DNA of 64,000 nucleotides from Eustoma russellianum (GCA_036186865.1 AP025055.1:24281783-24345782); one strand, 5' to 3'; shown: positions 46,795 to 58,261, counted from the stretch's first letter. The notes: generated by a model not told the origin, from the sequence alone. Made by a program: numbers and translations.

Positions 46795-47302
46795 ATGGCT
46801 TCACAAAATTCAAGAGCTGCAAATCACAGGAGACTTCTCCAACGAAGGTGTAGCTGTGGATTAGTAGCTTTAGAAGAGACATCATGGACAGAAATTAATC
46901 CGGGACGTCGGTTTCTCACCTGTCCAAATTCGCGTGTAAATAGATGGATTATGTTATTGTATTTTTTCCCGGTATTCAAGTTTGAATCAGTACACAATTT
47001 GACACTCTTTGTTCATTTGTATGTCAGCTCGATGATGGGGATGTGGCTTTTTTGAAAGGATAGATGGACCAATTTGTGCACGAGCTTGTGAGATAATACC
47101 TAGGCTGCTATGGAAGTGTAACCGATATGAGAAGCAAATACAACAATGTAAAGGAAATGAGGAGAAGATAAGTCAGGTGGTTTGGAAAAGAAAAATTTTA
47201 ACTTGTTTGTTGATGTGTTCATGGATTTTTTTTCTTCATTGCACGGACAACGAAGTAGTGCTGTTCTATGTAATGCAATTTGTGTATTGTGTTGGATATT
47301 AG
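46795..47302 (+). pseudogene. GRF-type zinc finger protein gene, probably frameshifted
   Basis: Exon 1 (46795-46935, 47 codons) starts MASQNSRAANHRR and carries CSCGLVALEETSWTEINPGR then RFLTCPN. This is the first half of a GRF zinc finger (CxCG...TSxTxxNPGRRFxxC). Intron 46936-47027 has GT...AG borders. Exon 2 encodes GCGFFERIDGPICARACEII, a basic coiled segment (YEKQIQQCKGNEEKIS) and a hydrophobic tail (ILTCLLMCSWIFFLHC), exactly the layout of small plant GRF proteins with a C-terminal membrane anchor. The spliced frame enters exon 2 as LDDGDVAFLKG-stop (TAG 47061). One missing base in the G run near 47037-47041 would explain the shift. Alternatives: assembly error, or a different splice junction. 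Confidence 0.65.
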
Positions 47303-47800
47303 GTGTGTGTTGGACCGGGGATCTGTAATGATCACTTTGGATTCTTGAATGCGTTGTGGTTGTGGTCTTAACTAGTAGGTTTCTGTAATGGTTTTTGGTG
47401 CTGGCCAAATTGCAGTGGTAATTTGAATGTGTATTAGTGTGAAACTAGTTTTGTACTACATTGTTTGTTATGAATTGTTACTGTTAATCGTTGCAAAAAG
47501 GGGAACGGTGTAGAATCTGGGTTGAACAATATTTGCATGATAATTTGACAAATGAAAATCTTACAAACATGTTCACCAAAAACATCAGCCTCACTAAATC
47601 TTAAACATTTCCTTTGCATAAACAAAATACCATTAACTAAAAGAACCAGATTCCGTGTTCCATATTACATTCAGAAGGATCTTGCCAAAAACAAAAAAAG
47701 TCTTATCAACCACGCGCATCTGCAACACCAAACAAAATCCACATACACAAATGCAATACGTACATTCAAGCATCTTGCCCAAGACCAAAAAGGTCCTATC
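47303..47800. other. Non-coding DNA after the GRF gene
   Basis: The first part is the likely 3' untranslated region. No conserved frame. The antisense frame at 47100-47408 is a shadow of GRF exon 2. Confidence 0.35.
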
Positions 47801-49292
47801 TGTCGTACCTGTGTAGCACCACTAGAAGGGGAGGTTTGAATAGTGAATGCGGAAAAATTGGTTTTTAAAAACTTTTAGTGAGCAATTACTCACTTATGAA
47901 AACTGATTCTATTTTCAGATCCTGTATTTGATTGACTGAATGACCCAGTTACAGACCTCCAAAATTTGTGACATTTTGTGACAATGTACTCTCAGATGTT
48001 ATCAATATGTCATAAAAATTTCAGATTAAAATGAGTCTTGTTTTTGCTTTGCACTTATTCCTTGCTTTTGTAATGTGTTTTGAACGCCCCACATGGCTGA
48101 ATTCCTCCTTGAAGAATGTCTTGAATGCCCTTGGAAGATACCTTGTATAGCCTTGTGACATACCTTTGCTTACTTGGCGAAATGTGATTGGACAAGAGAT
48201 GTCGCCTTGTTGTCAATTTATGATAGGATCTTCATTTATCCACCTTGTCACATCAAATATGACCTCGAAATTAACAATAAAAATCTGAAAACAATTCAAT
48301 TTTCAAATGTCTTGATTGCCAATCAATCATAAGTGTGATTGCCCCTCATTTTTGGAATGAATTTGATGATAAACCACATGCAAAAATCGGTCAAGACACG
48401 TGCTGAAAACTTCAGCATTTGTTTGAATTTCGAATGTTTTTCTTGTGTTTCTTGGTCTTCATCAATACTACCATTTATTTGTGGATCATTCTACACCAAT
48501 CATAGTGCCAAATAAGCTCCACCTAGGCTCCAAATAAGCTCATAACAGCCGCCCAACCTCAGGTTACATGTGATGAAAATCATTTTTGAATTTTGACAAA
48601 TAATGATGTAGTATCTTCATATATATGATAAATTTTAATCACCATTTAACTTGGTTTTCAAGAATACTCCAAGATGTGGCTTGGATGTGTAAGACATGTC
48701 TAGATACATGTCACAAAGTGTGGCAAAAAAAGTTTTCTTGAAAGTGTTGAAAACCGAATTTTTGACTTCCGTCGATTGCACGATTTTCTCCACTTTATCT
48801 CAAACCCCTTAGACATGTAAAATGTGTTATATATCATATAATACACATAATATAATGTATAATTTCAGCTCCAAAAGTTGAAAATAATTTTGGCCATGTG
48901 GTGTAATTTTTGAATTTGAATTTTCAACAAATCAAGGCAAATGAAAGGTAATTGATATATGTAATTATGATATGACTTTGGGGCTGCATTAGACATGTGA
49001 TGCACGAAATTTTTGTGTATTTGAAGTGTATATTAGCTGGCCATCTTTGTATGGTAAGTATGTGACATATCGGTGATGGTTCGGTAGTCATTTGATGTGG
49101 CAATTTTTAGTTCATGAACTTGTGACATATTGGTATATTTTTGGAAGCTTTACGACATGGAATATATGACTTGGAATATGCATATACTCAAAAAGATGAT
49201 GTGTATATGGTGGCTTGACATTGATGTACGTTGATGACGTGTCGGTGAGATATCGGGACAAAAATATATAGCTCGTCGCTATAAAAAATATA
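47801..49292 (-). mobile_element. SIRE-type LTR (LTR-h), 3' portion
   Basis: In minus orientation the end reads GTGGTGCTACACAGGTACGA then CA, preceded by CATTCAAACCTCCCCTTCTA, comparable to the end of element A's LTR (ACTATTCACCCCCCTCTAA). The right part (49110-49240, block R1) is repeated at 51650-51775. Interrupted at 49293 by a LINE tail; it resumes at 50798. Confidence 0.55.
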
Positions 49293-50797
49293 TTTTTTTG
49301 GCAGAAGAAGTGTATATTTATTATGTAGACTCACTTATGGCGTAGGAATAACATATTACAAAAATGTATCATCATATGAAAAATGCTGGTATAAAAGGCT
49401 AATGATTGTCAACCGCCAATCATATATGATATGCCGCATTAAAACCTTGCCAAGAAAAACCACCATTGTGGATAAAAACTTGGCGAAGGAAAAAACGTAC
49501 ATATTTATATGATTGGATAAATGCCGTGGTATTCTTATGTGCATTCTATTCTTGACATAATCTCTGAATGTGATCCATAATGGTAGGGCAGCCAGTAGAG
49601 TAGTATAGTATCCGTGGCAAAACAAATCAGATGATGAAGCAGTCCAACCGATGTATATATAATCCAGCATTGCAAGGTAGCTGATGTCATTTAACAACAC
49701 GAATCCGATGAATTTGTATGCCATCCTTATAGCAACAGCAATAGATGATAAATCCCGCCAAGTAACAGCATTGCTCAGCCAATGCGTGAAATCATTTACC
49801 ATATAACAAAAAGATGCATTAGTAAATACTATAGTAGGAGGTGTGCTACTAATTTTCATGAAAGAACAATGTGTGTGTGATGGAGTAATACCCTTGTTGT
49901 CCGTATCCTTAGATACGGACAGTCCACATGTAAGCATGATATATAGCAAAAACATGACGCAAAGAGAAGAAGATATTACCTGCGTTGCCTGTGTCAATTG
50001 TCGACACAGGAAACCAAGATGATGATCAGGTTGTAGTATCCACATGTCAAAGACGTAGATAAGGGAGAGACACATCTGTAAGTACCGCACTTTTAATCAT
50101 CGGAGGTAATGCAGCTGTCGTTTGAAATTGGTGAAACTGGTGATGTAATTGTCCATGCTATGCCAACAAGTGGGGCACCATATTAGCATGTCGTGGTATG
50201 TACGTCATCTTAACATCTCTAGACTCAAGTAAATCACGAATGAGGGATGGATGGTCTGTAGACTGAACAAGTTGTACTACCCCTAAAAAATCCACCTCCA
50301 TATCCATATGTCTATAGCGCTGTAAGAAGTATAAGAGTGCAGAATAGACGTCTGAAGCTTCGCTTGGAATGGTGTCGATCATGAAAGATAAAACAGAATT
50401 GCTTCCTTCAAATTACCGGCTGAGTCTTGTAAGATCGCTCCTCCAGAGGCAGATAAGAACCGTGCGCAGCATCAACATTGAGTTTGAATCCCCCAGAGGG
50501 TGGCGTGCACCATCGTATAACTCGTGGATGATTCAATCGAAGCTTTGATGTCAACCTATGAGCTAATAAGATAGGGTCATTGATGGCGTATTTCTTCTCA
50601 TATTGTGCACTACATCAGATATAAATTTGCTGCCTGATTTGCTCATGCATCTGCCTCGACGTACAGCATTCGTCACCAAAGGTGATGGAGGTATAAGCCC
50701 GCCATATATTCTATAATAGGATGCCTGGGGCCACAATGCACAATATGCCACGAAATGATTTCTCACATGTTTAAGTCCACCATAGAAATAGAAAATG
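49293..50797 (-). pseudogene. LINE 3' part: RNase H-like domain and 3' UTR
   Basis: Minus-strand frames give GGLKHVRNHFVAYCALW and IYGGLIPPSPLVTNAVRRGR (linker after the zf-RVT domain, 50790-50563). A plant RNase H-like domain (RVT_3) follows: WCTPPSGGFKLNVDAAHG (about 50510), SGGAILQDSAGNL, LGVVQLVQSTDHPS and IPRHANMVPHLLA (50160). A long 3' tail with the CTTGGCAAGGTTTTAATG.GGC motif of plant LINEs ends in a short poly(A) (T run at 49293-49299). Frameshifted near 50383. A 244-codon frame in the tail (49356-50090) is treated as fortuitous. Confidence 0.7.
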
Positions 50798-51094
50798 TGT
50801 TGTCAAATAGGCATTTTCAAGTATGTCTCCTTAAGCACTTCACTTAATGAACTTGTTTAGTTCATCTTCTTAAACACTTCATTAATTGAATTAGTTTAGT
50901 TCATTTAACATGACACCTAAAAATAATATAAACACGACAAATGTTTGTCATATGATTTAAGCCTTAAAGCTGGCATGTTGTACAACTATGATATCTATAA
51001 ATATATAAATCATATTTATCACGTACGCATGTCATGTAACACTTAAATCATGCATTTCAAAAACACTTAACATTAAATCATGTATTTTCAAACA
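50798..51094 (-). mobile_element. SIRE-type LTR (LTR-h), 5' start
   Basis: In minus orientation it starts TGTTTGAAAATACATGATTT right after a purine run (CATCAAAAGGGAGAGATTG; plus 51095-51113). Block R2 (TGTCAAATAGGCATTTTCAA) is repeated at 52447. With 47801-49292 it makes one LTR split by a LINE. Confidence 0.55.
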
Positions 51095-51639
51095 ATCTCT
51101 CCCTTTTGATGATTTGCAAAATAACTTCTATTCATGACTTAAATGTGTCATAATCGCTTCTCCTACAACCATGCATTCATAAATTTATAAATTCAAAATT
51201 TGAATTTCAAAACTTCCCTTAAAGTCGTGTTCCCCCTTAAATCATGCTTTTCTCCCCTTTTATTTTGTAAATCGCATCAAAAACGCAATTAGAAGTAAAA
51301 GAAATAAATAGCCATTTATAGCCTATCAATCGAAGAACTATCATTCAAAGCATCATGTACATTCTTTGGTTCATGCATTTCTTGTGTGTCATACTCATCA
51401 TGTATGACATTTTCTTATATGCCACAAATTCTCATTTGGTTTGCTTTACTTTTGGGTCCTTAAAGGTTAGTGATCCAACCCTTTGCAGAAGTACCTTTTT
51501 GGTACCCAAACCTGAGTGACCTTTCTTGGTCTTACAAAAGATGAGAAGAAATATGAAGAAGAAATATAGAAATGTTATAGTCACTTCTATTTGGCCTATA
51601 ATGGCCGAATCTATCATTGTAAAAATAAGGCGATTTTAG
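51095..51639 (-). other. 3' internal stub of the minus-strand SIRE-type element
   Basis: Contains the polypurine tract next to LTR-h and purine runs AAAGGGGAG and AAGGGGGAAC. One block (KTKKGHSGLGTKK) resembles copia C-terminal or linker sequence but is not diagnostic. Gag and most of pol are missing. Confidence 0.4.
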
Positions 51640-51775
51640 GCTTTGATATGCATTTCGGTTTACGAACTTGTGACATGTCGATATCTTTTTGGAAGCTTGA
51701 CGACATGGAATATATGACTTGGAATATTATATACTCAAAAAGATGATGTGCATATCGTGGCTTAACGTTGAGATA
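51640..51775 (-). mobile_element. SIRE-type LTR (LTR-i), block R1 copy
   Basis: ACGACATGGAATATATGACT, TTGGAATAT and TACTCAAAAAGATGATGTG match 49160-49225. It is the piece of the second LTR left of the LINE fragment. Confidence 0.65.
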
Positions 51776-52150
51776 CGATTGTCGACTTTGGTGGAATTTC
51801 TTTCATTCAAATACCTTATGGGCTGCATTCACCAGAGCCAGGTATGGGCAACGCTCTTCCATATATTCGCACATTTATGATTCATCAACGTGGAAGCGAA
51901 TATGCAAAATCAATAGCTATATGGAGCTGCATACTACTGGGACACGTGATATGCTCCACTGAGCTCCAGATGAACACGGGCAATTTTCTATCCATTCGGC
52001 CTATTCATTAATCGCCGATCATGACTCACGCAAAGCCGAAACACGTTACATTTGGTGGAACACCGCCCATCCAAGACAAAAAATCTTCCTTTGGCGACTA
52101 TGGAATAACTCATTACCCTTGGTTAACAATTTATGGTTTTCCTCCGCCAT
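51776..52150 (+). pseudogene. LINE middle part: reverse transcriptase end and zf-RVT domain
   Basis: Plus-strand frame: LWWNFFHSNTLWAAFTRARY, DSSTWKRICKINSYMELHT, then after a stop at 51960, PDEHGQFSIHSAYSLIADH, IWWNTAHPRQKIFLWRLWNN and LPLVNNL. This is the W..F.RAKY...S..W..L..I / PxGxFtvksAY / IWx...P.K..fF.WRL..N.LP pattern at the end of plant LINE reverse transcriptase and in zf-RVT. It is the section just upstream of the domain at 50790-50090, but in the opposite orientation. Confidence 0.75.
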
Positions 52151-52185
52151 AAGTGAGGCTTTAACAAAATATATACTTTGGCTCA

Positions 52186-52226
<41 letters not shown>

Positions 52227-52252
52227 ATATATATATATATATATAATATATA

Positions 52253-52310
<58 letters not shown>

Positions 52311-52361
52311 GGCTTGTTCCTCCGTCATAAGTGAGGCTTTAACAAAATATATACTTTGGCT

Positions 52362-52398
<37 letters not shown>

Positions 52399-52400
52399 GC
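52148..52400. repeat. TA and CA microsatellites within a short direct duplication
   Basis: AAGTGAGGCTTTAACAAAAT is present at 52151 and again at 52330, each followed by ATATACTTTGGCTC and a TA run. A (CA)n run lies at about 52262-52291. Frames across this region translate to IYIYI/VCVC and are artefacts. Confidence 0.9.
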
Positions 52401-52446
52401 CGTGTGTGTATATGTAATGTGGAGTAGAACTTTCCATTTCAAATTT

Positions 52447-52746
52447 GTTGTCAAATAGGCATTTTCAAGTATGTCTCCTTATGCATTTCATTTAATGAAC
52501 TAGTTTAGTTCATCTTCTTAATCACTTCATTAAATGAACTAGTTTAGTTCATTTAACATGGCATCCATAAATAGTATAAACACAACAAATATTTGCCATA
52601 TGATTTAAATCTTAACGCTTCATGGCACGTTAGTACAACAATAATATATATAAACACATAAAACATGTTTATCACGTACGCATGCCATGTAACACTTAAA
52701 TCATGCATTAAAACTTGTAACATTTAAATCATGCATTTTCAAATCA
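52447..52746 (-). mobile_element. SIRE-type LTR (LTR-i), block R2 copy and LTR start
   Basis: Matches 50798-51094 along its length (TGTCAAATAGGCATTTTCAA, GAACTAGTTTAGTTCAT, CACGTACGCATG). In minus orientation it starts TGATTTGAAAATGCATG. It is the outer LTR of the truncated element whose other LTR is LTR-h. Confidence 0.65.
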
Positions 52747-53099
52747 TTCAAACCCCGGTTTCTCAACGCTATCAACCAAATGCAAGGCCTATGCAAAATC
52801 ATCTGAATCATTTTCAAGATTCTTCCTTCTTCTACTGCTTTCAGTCAGATATGATTGTACCATATAAATGGTTCTATTTCGCATAAAGAAATTAGGAACA
52901 AGCTTGTCAGTGTCCGGTTGTGTCCTGTAATATGGCCATTTTTTGGGACTTCATATGTACTGCTTATGTATCTATTCACCAAGGTGTCTTTGACCGCATT
53001 TGGAGCTAGGGCACTGGACACAACAGGTAGGGCATCAGTAGCATGTACATCACGAATCTCACAGGTCCTCCGATTAACATGCACATTCTGAGAATTCAA
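52747..53099. other. Unassigned DNA beside the Mutator remnant
   Basis: No recognised motif. An 84-codon minus frame (52845-53099) matches nothing I know and may be the tail of the adjacent transposon gene. Confidence 0.3.
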
Positions 53100-54320
53100 A
53101 TTGTTACAATGGGATCAATTACAATTCAGTGCATGATGTACTATAAATGTTGAAATAGAATGTAAATTGTGACTTGCCTTGGTGTGAGTAGTTTGATTCG
53201 CATTAGCTACAAGATACGGGGTGCAGTACATACAATAGGCTCTTCAACCTCAGGATCCTCTATCTCAATCACTTTATCATGTGGTTTTCTCTACGGATAC
53301 TGTGTAATGAACAAAACAATTATGTATTTGTGGATGTCTTACATAAACACAAGCAATTATATCTCATACCTGGTACAGTACCCTTGTCATTCTCTTTCGA
53401 TGTGGCCTTAAGCCAACAGTAACATTTTGTTTTCTTCTCTTCACACTCTTTGTTTGCAGCTGATCATCAGAGCATTTGCTCCTTCTCTTACTCAAATTAT
53501 GTGACTCAAACTCAAGCAACATATGTCACATATGAATAAAAAATGATTAGTTACCTAAATGTCCTTTGCCTCAGAATCAACCGTGTGTTTAAAAAATTGT
53601 GGCATTATTAGTTCATTATTAACATGTGTAACACAAATTGAAATCAATTAAACACAAATACATCACATGAATGTGTTTGTCAACTCAAATGTAAATGAAA
53701 CACAAAACAAGTATTACCCGAGAAGCAACATTGTGTTCATCAAGTACATTTTGTTCACCAACTGTTGGCATGTTTTGTTCATCATTAAACTATGCAACAT
53801 AATTACAAATCAATTAAACACACATACATCACATGATATTGATCCAATGCAACTGAAGAACAAAAAAACTAGTATCACCTGAGTCATCACTTGCTCAGCA
53901 ACATCATTTACTAGTGGATCACTCATATTAACAGCGGTAGGTGAGACGTATTCAACATTTCCATCATCATGACTATTTTTCCTCCGGACATACTCTAATA
54001 GTTATCAATTTCATAACAGAATACATTAAAAAGTGTTGTAAGTGTCTAATATAATGGACATTATTAATATATCACCTCACCATCTTCATTGACCTGGAAG
54101 CTTTTGTTTGCTGTGGTGCAGTACAATGCATTGGAAAGTCATCATTGGACACCTCTGTTCTTGAAGAACTTTTGTTCTGTTTCTTGTAACGGACTTGTTT
54201 TTTGACATTCATAGCATCTCGTTGTGATTGTTCAGTTCTAATAACGGGAGGGGGGCACTTGACGCTGCAGTAAACTCATCAGCAACTCTGGTCCATCCCT
54301 TAGGCACATTATCTGAAATA
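53100..54320 (-). pseudogene. Split downstream exons of a Mutator-associated gene
   Basis: Minus-strand coding islands are separated by AT-rich, intron-like gaps with GT/AG borders: DNVPKGWTRVADEFTAASSA to SRSMKM (about 54310-54080), EYVRRKNSHDDGNVEYVSPT (about 53990-53880), FNDEQNMPTVGEQNVLDEHN (about 53790-53720) and a basic piece QTKSVKRRKQNVTVGLRPHR (about 53460-53400). No catalytic domain is recognisable. Position and strand suggest the C-terminal tail of the gene at 54440-55330, after loss of its core. A separate gene is possible. Confidence 0.35.
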
Positions 54321-54439
54321 AACAAACAATTGTCATCACAAAACAAATAATTACTGCATTAACCTTTATACCATAATACAATGTACTAAAAATATATATT
54401 ATCTCAGCTGGTTTGATTGCCAGTATATCGACACGGGAT

Positions 54440-55330
54440 GGACAAGTTCTTTTTTATGTCCTTTTTGATTGCATAAACAACATAGTTGCAGTAATCCTAT
54501 CCAAACTGACCGAACCACATACTTTCTAGTAGTCCTGTCCAAACTTACATACACACTCTACTCACAACCAACATTTTTACAAGCAACATGACATCGAAAG
54601 TTATCCTTCTTTGCACTGTCATTGGCCTTCCAACATTCATTGAATACACCCTGACAGCTTCTTGGAAGGTTTCGATATCATTAAACACCAACCCACATGT
54701 AAACTCTGGATGCTCCACATCTGTACGTGGATTAAATTTCTTAAACCTCTCATCTTTGGGATATTCATCCTCACGGTTGGCAACATCAGGGTCCCCTTCG
54801 TCGGATACATACCCTTGTGAAACCTGAGCAACATTAACGCCTATTTCAATATTACCTATTTCACCTGCATTGTCACCAATATCTACATCGTACTCATCAT
54901 CAGAATCATTGTACATACCATATGAATCTATAACTCCATCTCCTTTGCACTCTGAATTAGAAGAGCAAACAGCTTCATTCGCACTCATTTCTTCTACATC
55001 ATGAACCATTTATTCAACCTGTTCACCTGGTTGATTAGCAATCAGTACAACTATTTGTTCCACATACACGTCCAATACCTTTATTCCATGACCCAAACCT
55101 AATGCCGTAACATATAGTTCTCCATCATGTTGAATGCGAGCAAACTTTCCTTCCCTCATCAAGTAGTACCTTTTGTAGCCTATTATTCTACTTTCGCTAC
55201 ACATTTCCTCCAAGTATACCAATGAAATCTTGTCAACTTCTATATTATCATAAATGCATGTTCCACCACCCTCATACACTGACTTAGGCAAATTAATCAA
55301 CAAATCCCATAATGGATAATTAAAGTGAAC
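54440..55330 (-). pseudogene. Mutator-like transposase N-terminus (PB1-like plus MuDR domain), decayed
   Basis: The minus strand begins with an FTLIIHYG motif and SVYEGGGTCIYDNIEVDKIS, IIGYKRYYLM, LDVYVEQIV, the plant PB1-like domain found at the start of MuDR-type transposases. After a TAA (55010-55012) an acidic linker (NDSDDEYDVDIGDNA) leads to FKKFNPRTDVEHPEFTCGLV and ETFQEAVRVYSMNVGRPM, the MuDR DNA-binding block. A frameshift follows; CKNVGCEWSVYVSLDRTTRK in another frame completes the zinc-type C..GC.W motif. The DDE catalytic domain and SWIM zinc finger are absent. Confidence 0.75.
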
Positions 55331-56663
55331 TTCTCACTACCAGTAGCTTCATCTGTTAAACCAAAAATATTGCATGATAATAAAAACAACACGATGCTGC
55401 AGAGTTCTTATAAACAAATAATGCAAGTTAAACAAGTAATGCAAGTGAAGCATTCGTTACTATAAACACGAAATGCAAGTGAAGCAACTGCAACAACTAA
55501 TATGCAACGAAATACAGGGTGATCAGGGCTTGCATAATTTCAATCAATATAGCTGGGTATGCAAATGAATCAATCCTCACATGCAACTATTTGGCCTACC
55601 TACAAACATCATGTATCCACTCACACTCACAATGAACAATAGATTTGGGGTTCCAAACTAGACATGGAAATGTGTTTTGTCACCTCCAAACTATAGCAGA
55701 AAGAGGATGTCCGCCATCAAAGGTAATGCCATCATCAATACTCTGCCTATGTCGAAACAATAACATGCACCCTATTTACACAACTCTATTGGCTAAATGG
55801 ATAGCATAATGCAAGAGTATCGCACATTCTTAATCCTTACACATAAAGAAATCACAAGAATCCACAAAATGACCCTTCGTTCATAAAAAACACATATTAC
55901 GTAAAATAATCACAATTCTTTTGAACACAACTCCAAAAAAGTGAACTTTAACACTGAAATGAAGCATTCGCTTACCATATACATGATGCTTATCCTTAGG
56001 TTGGTTTGGAAGCCTCAGACTCATTCTTCTCTAGGTACTTGGACAGATAGACGTGAACCATTGACATTTCTTCACACAAATGCAACCAACACCCTCTTGA
56101 TGATCGAAATAACCAACAACTCTAAGCAATTTTTATGAAAAAAAAAATGTCTTCTTTTGTGAGCCGAAGTTTTCTTCTGAAGGATCCAAAAAGTGTATCA
56201 TGAATTTGAAGAGAGAGGAGAGAAACACATCTTTTGGTTTAGAGAGTTATTCTCCTGAGTCATTTCGGATATTTACCACATCATCACCTTAATCATACTG
56301 GTTTTTAGTGATCAAATTTATATCTTAAATTTCACTCCAAGAGCAACTAAGTACTAAGTAATCCAATCTCTTTCTTTTACTCTCCCAATGAAACGTACTT
56401 CTTCTTTGTTATTATCGTGTTTTATATTGTATTAGGTCATCATTTCTTGTTTACTGGAGAAGACAAAAAAAAGTCATCTTCATTGGCATGAAGAAGCCAA
56501 GCAATATGCAAAAATTATGGTATATCTGTTATAAGTATGTTATACAGAAATGCCGATGTTGAAAAACAACTCACCTTTACACATGTTCACTATTTTCGAC
56601 ACGGTTGAGCTGGTTTCGTAGTATAAGTCAACTTGGTATAACCATTCCTAAGTCGGCTTCGTC
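55331..56663. other. Non-coding DNA upstream of the Mutator remnant
   Basis: No coding frame or clear repeat; probably the leader of the Mutator-like gene plus intergenic DNA. No terminal inverted repeat pair could be assigned by eye. Confidence 0.35.
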
Positions 56664-56668
56664 GTATC

Positions 56669-57459
56669 TGTTAGAAAAATTGCAGGAAACAAGCAAGAAT
56701 ATAATCAAACAAAAGCCGAGACGAGTCTCAAGATGACTCTGTCCTTAAAGCAATTTAGCCTCTGCCAAATGAGCAAGGTAGACAACAAGACTAATGCTTC
56801 CCAAGATATAACGGCTGTCTTCTTGTCCTTTGCTCTAGGAGAAGAAGATTGAACTTGTTGTAGAAGTGAAAGATGAATGAGAGTTGGAGAGAAAGAATGC
56901 TGAGAATTTTCTTAAGAGTTTGCAAGATTGTAGCGTAAATGTTGACGATACCAAGGTCTACTATATATAGACCTTGGGTGTGTTAAAAGCTATTTTTAAA
57001 ACTTGTCTCAGCCTGGTTTCAACCTCCAACGGCAGTTGTTTACCGTTCATAGGTGAAGGGAGATGATCCTTGGACCAAAAGCTGCAATTCAAAGTGAAAA
57101 GTTCTGTCCGTTGGCACATCGATCGATCGATCGAAGTTGGAAATGCTACATAGATCGATCGATGTGATCGATCTATGTTGGACAGAATGCTCAAGGAATT
57201 TGCAACGTAACACATTGATCGATCGAAGTGTACATCGATCGATCGATGTCCCTTACATGGATCGATCGACGTCTTTCAGAACACTCAACTTTATTCCAGT
57301 TTTCACTTGGTTCGATCCAATCTATATATGGATCGATCCAAATGACCTATTTCAAGTTAAAAGTGTTCCAAACACCATATCAATCTCCCAAACAACCTTA
57401 GATATGTTCTATATAAGTTTGGAGCACACGGTAAATTATTTTAACGTACTTTTCCAATA
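56669..57459 (-). mobile_element. Solo LTR (LTR-j, 791 bp)
   Basis: In minus orientation it starts TATTGGAAAA (an altered TGTTGGAAAA) and ends TTTTTCTAACA, an inverted pair. The 5-bp target duplication GTATC is perfect (56664-56668 and 57460-57464). It has a CTATATATAG promoter box inside a 27-bp palindrome (56951-56977) and an array of ATCGATCGAT motifs (57118-57270). Confidence 0.88.
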
Positions 57460-57490
57460 GTATCCATCTACCCGACATAATCATTGCTAA

Positions 57491-57805
57491 GTCTGGTTCC
57501 ATAATACCTATCATCTCGTTTGTACAGAGTCTGAAGAAGGAGGGATCACTTTACGGTCTGATATACGCAACTTTCCAGTACACTTTATGCAAGATGTTGT
57601 TTCTGCGGCTCGAATCCGTAATTTCAAAGTCACAAAGCAACAACCTAAGCAATTTCTTCAAGCCCCACCCTCGGTTCTAATACGATGGCGGGAAATCGAA
57701 AAATGCAAAAAAAAAAAGAAAGATATTTCAATAATGATAGATGGATTGAAACACCATGGCTTGAATCGCAATTGCATGTTAGTTGGATCTAAGCTATCTG
57801 AGTAA
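57491..57805 (+). other. Unrecognised open frame, 104 codons
   Basis: Open from after TAA 57488 to TAA 57803-57805; the first ATG is at 57587 (MQDVVSAARIRNF...). Upstream residues ESEEGGITLRSDIRNFPVHF are polar, and the middle holds a lysine run (KCKKKKK). No family recognised. Sequence just before it (56590-57530, minus LTR-j) contains a roughly 42-bp repeated motif with CTAAGTC. It could be a last exon or chance. Confidence 0.25.
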
Positions 57806-58252
57806 ATGGAATGGAATGTGTAATACCTTCCACGTCTAGTAGCTGTTCTGTTTGTGAATTGGTAGGCGCGTAATGTATATGATGATTGAGTTGCTTGCCT
57901 TTTTATTATGTGTGGAAACATTTTTTCTTTTTTTAAGATGTAGGATATGGATAAGAGTTCCTCTTGCTTTATTATTGATTATTTAACTTTTGTATATTGT
58001 TGATATGTGAATAAACAAGGCTGTTTATATTTTTGTTCTTCAAACGGTAATTAAGATATAAGTTTTGCTCTCCCTAGTCTTTCTGTATATACTTCAACTC
58101 ATAAGTAACAAATCGATAATGTATTATTTGTAAGTTAAATTATAGCATTGTCATTCGTCTTCCTTAACAAACCTCAACTAAGAAAGCAAACACTTCCATT
58201 AATAAACATCTTTCGAGTAACATATTCGAGATTCAATTAGATCTTGCCCTAT
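57806..58252. other. Unassigned intergenic DNA
   Basis: AT-rich, no coding frame or repeat recognised. Confidence 0.35.
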
Positions 58253-58261
58253 TGAAAATTC

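Noticed and set aside
49356..50090. 244-codon minus-strand open frame
   Set aside because: It lies in the 3' tail of the LINE remnant, in a different frame from the RNase H domain, has no recognised domain, and overlaps the conserved LINE 3' motif. Probably open by chance.
52046..52454. Minus-strand frames of alternating Tyr-Ile and Val-Cys
   Set aside because: Translated TA and CA microsatellites.
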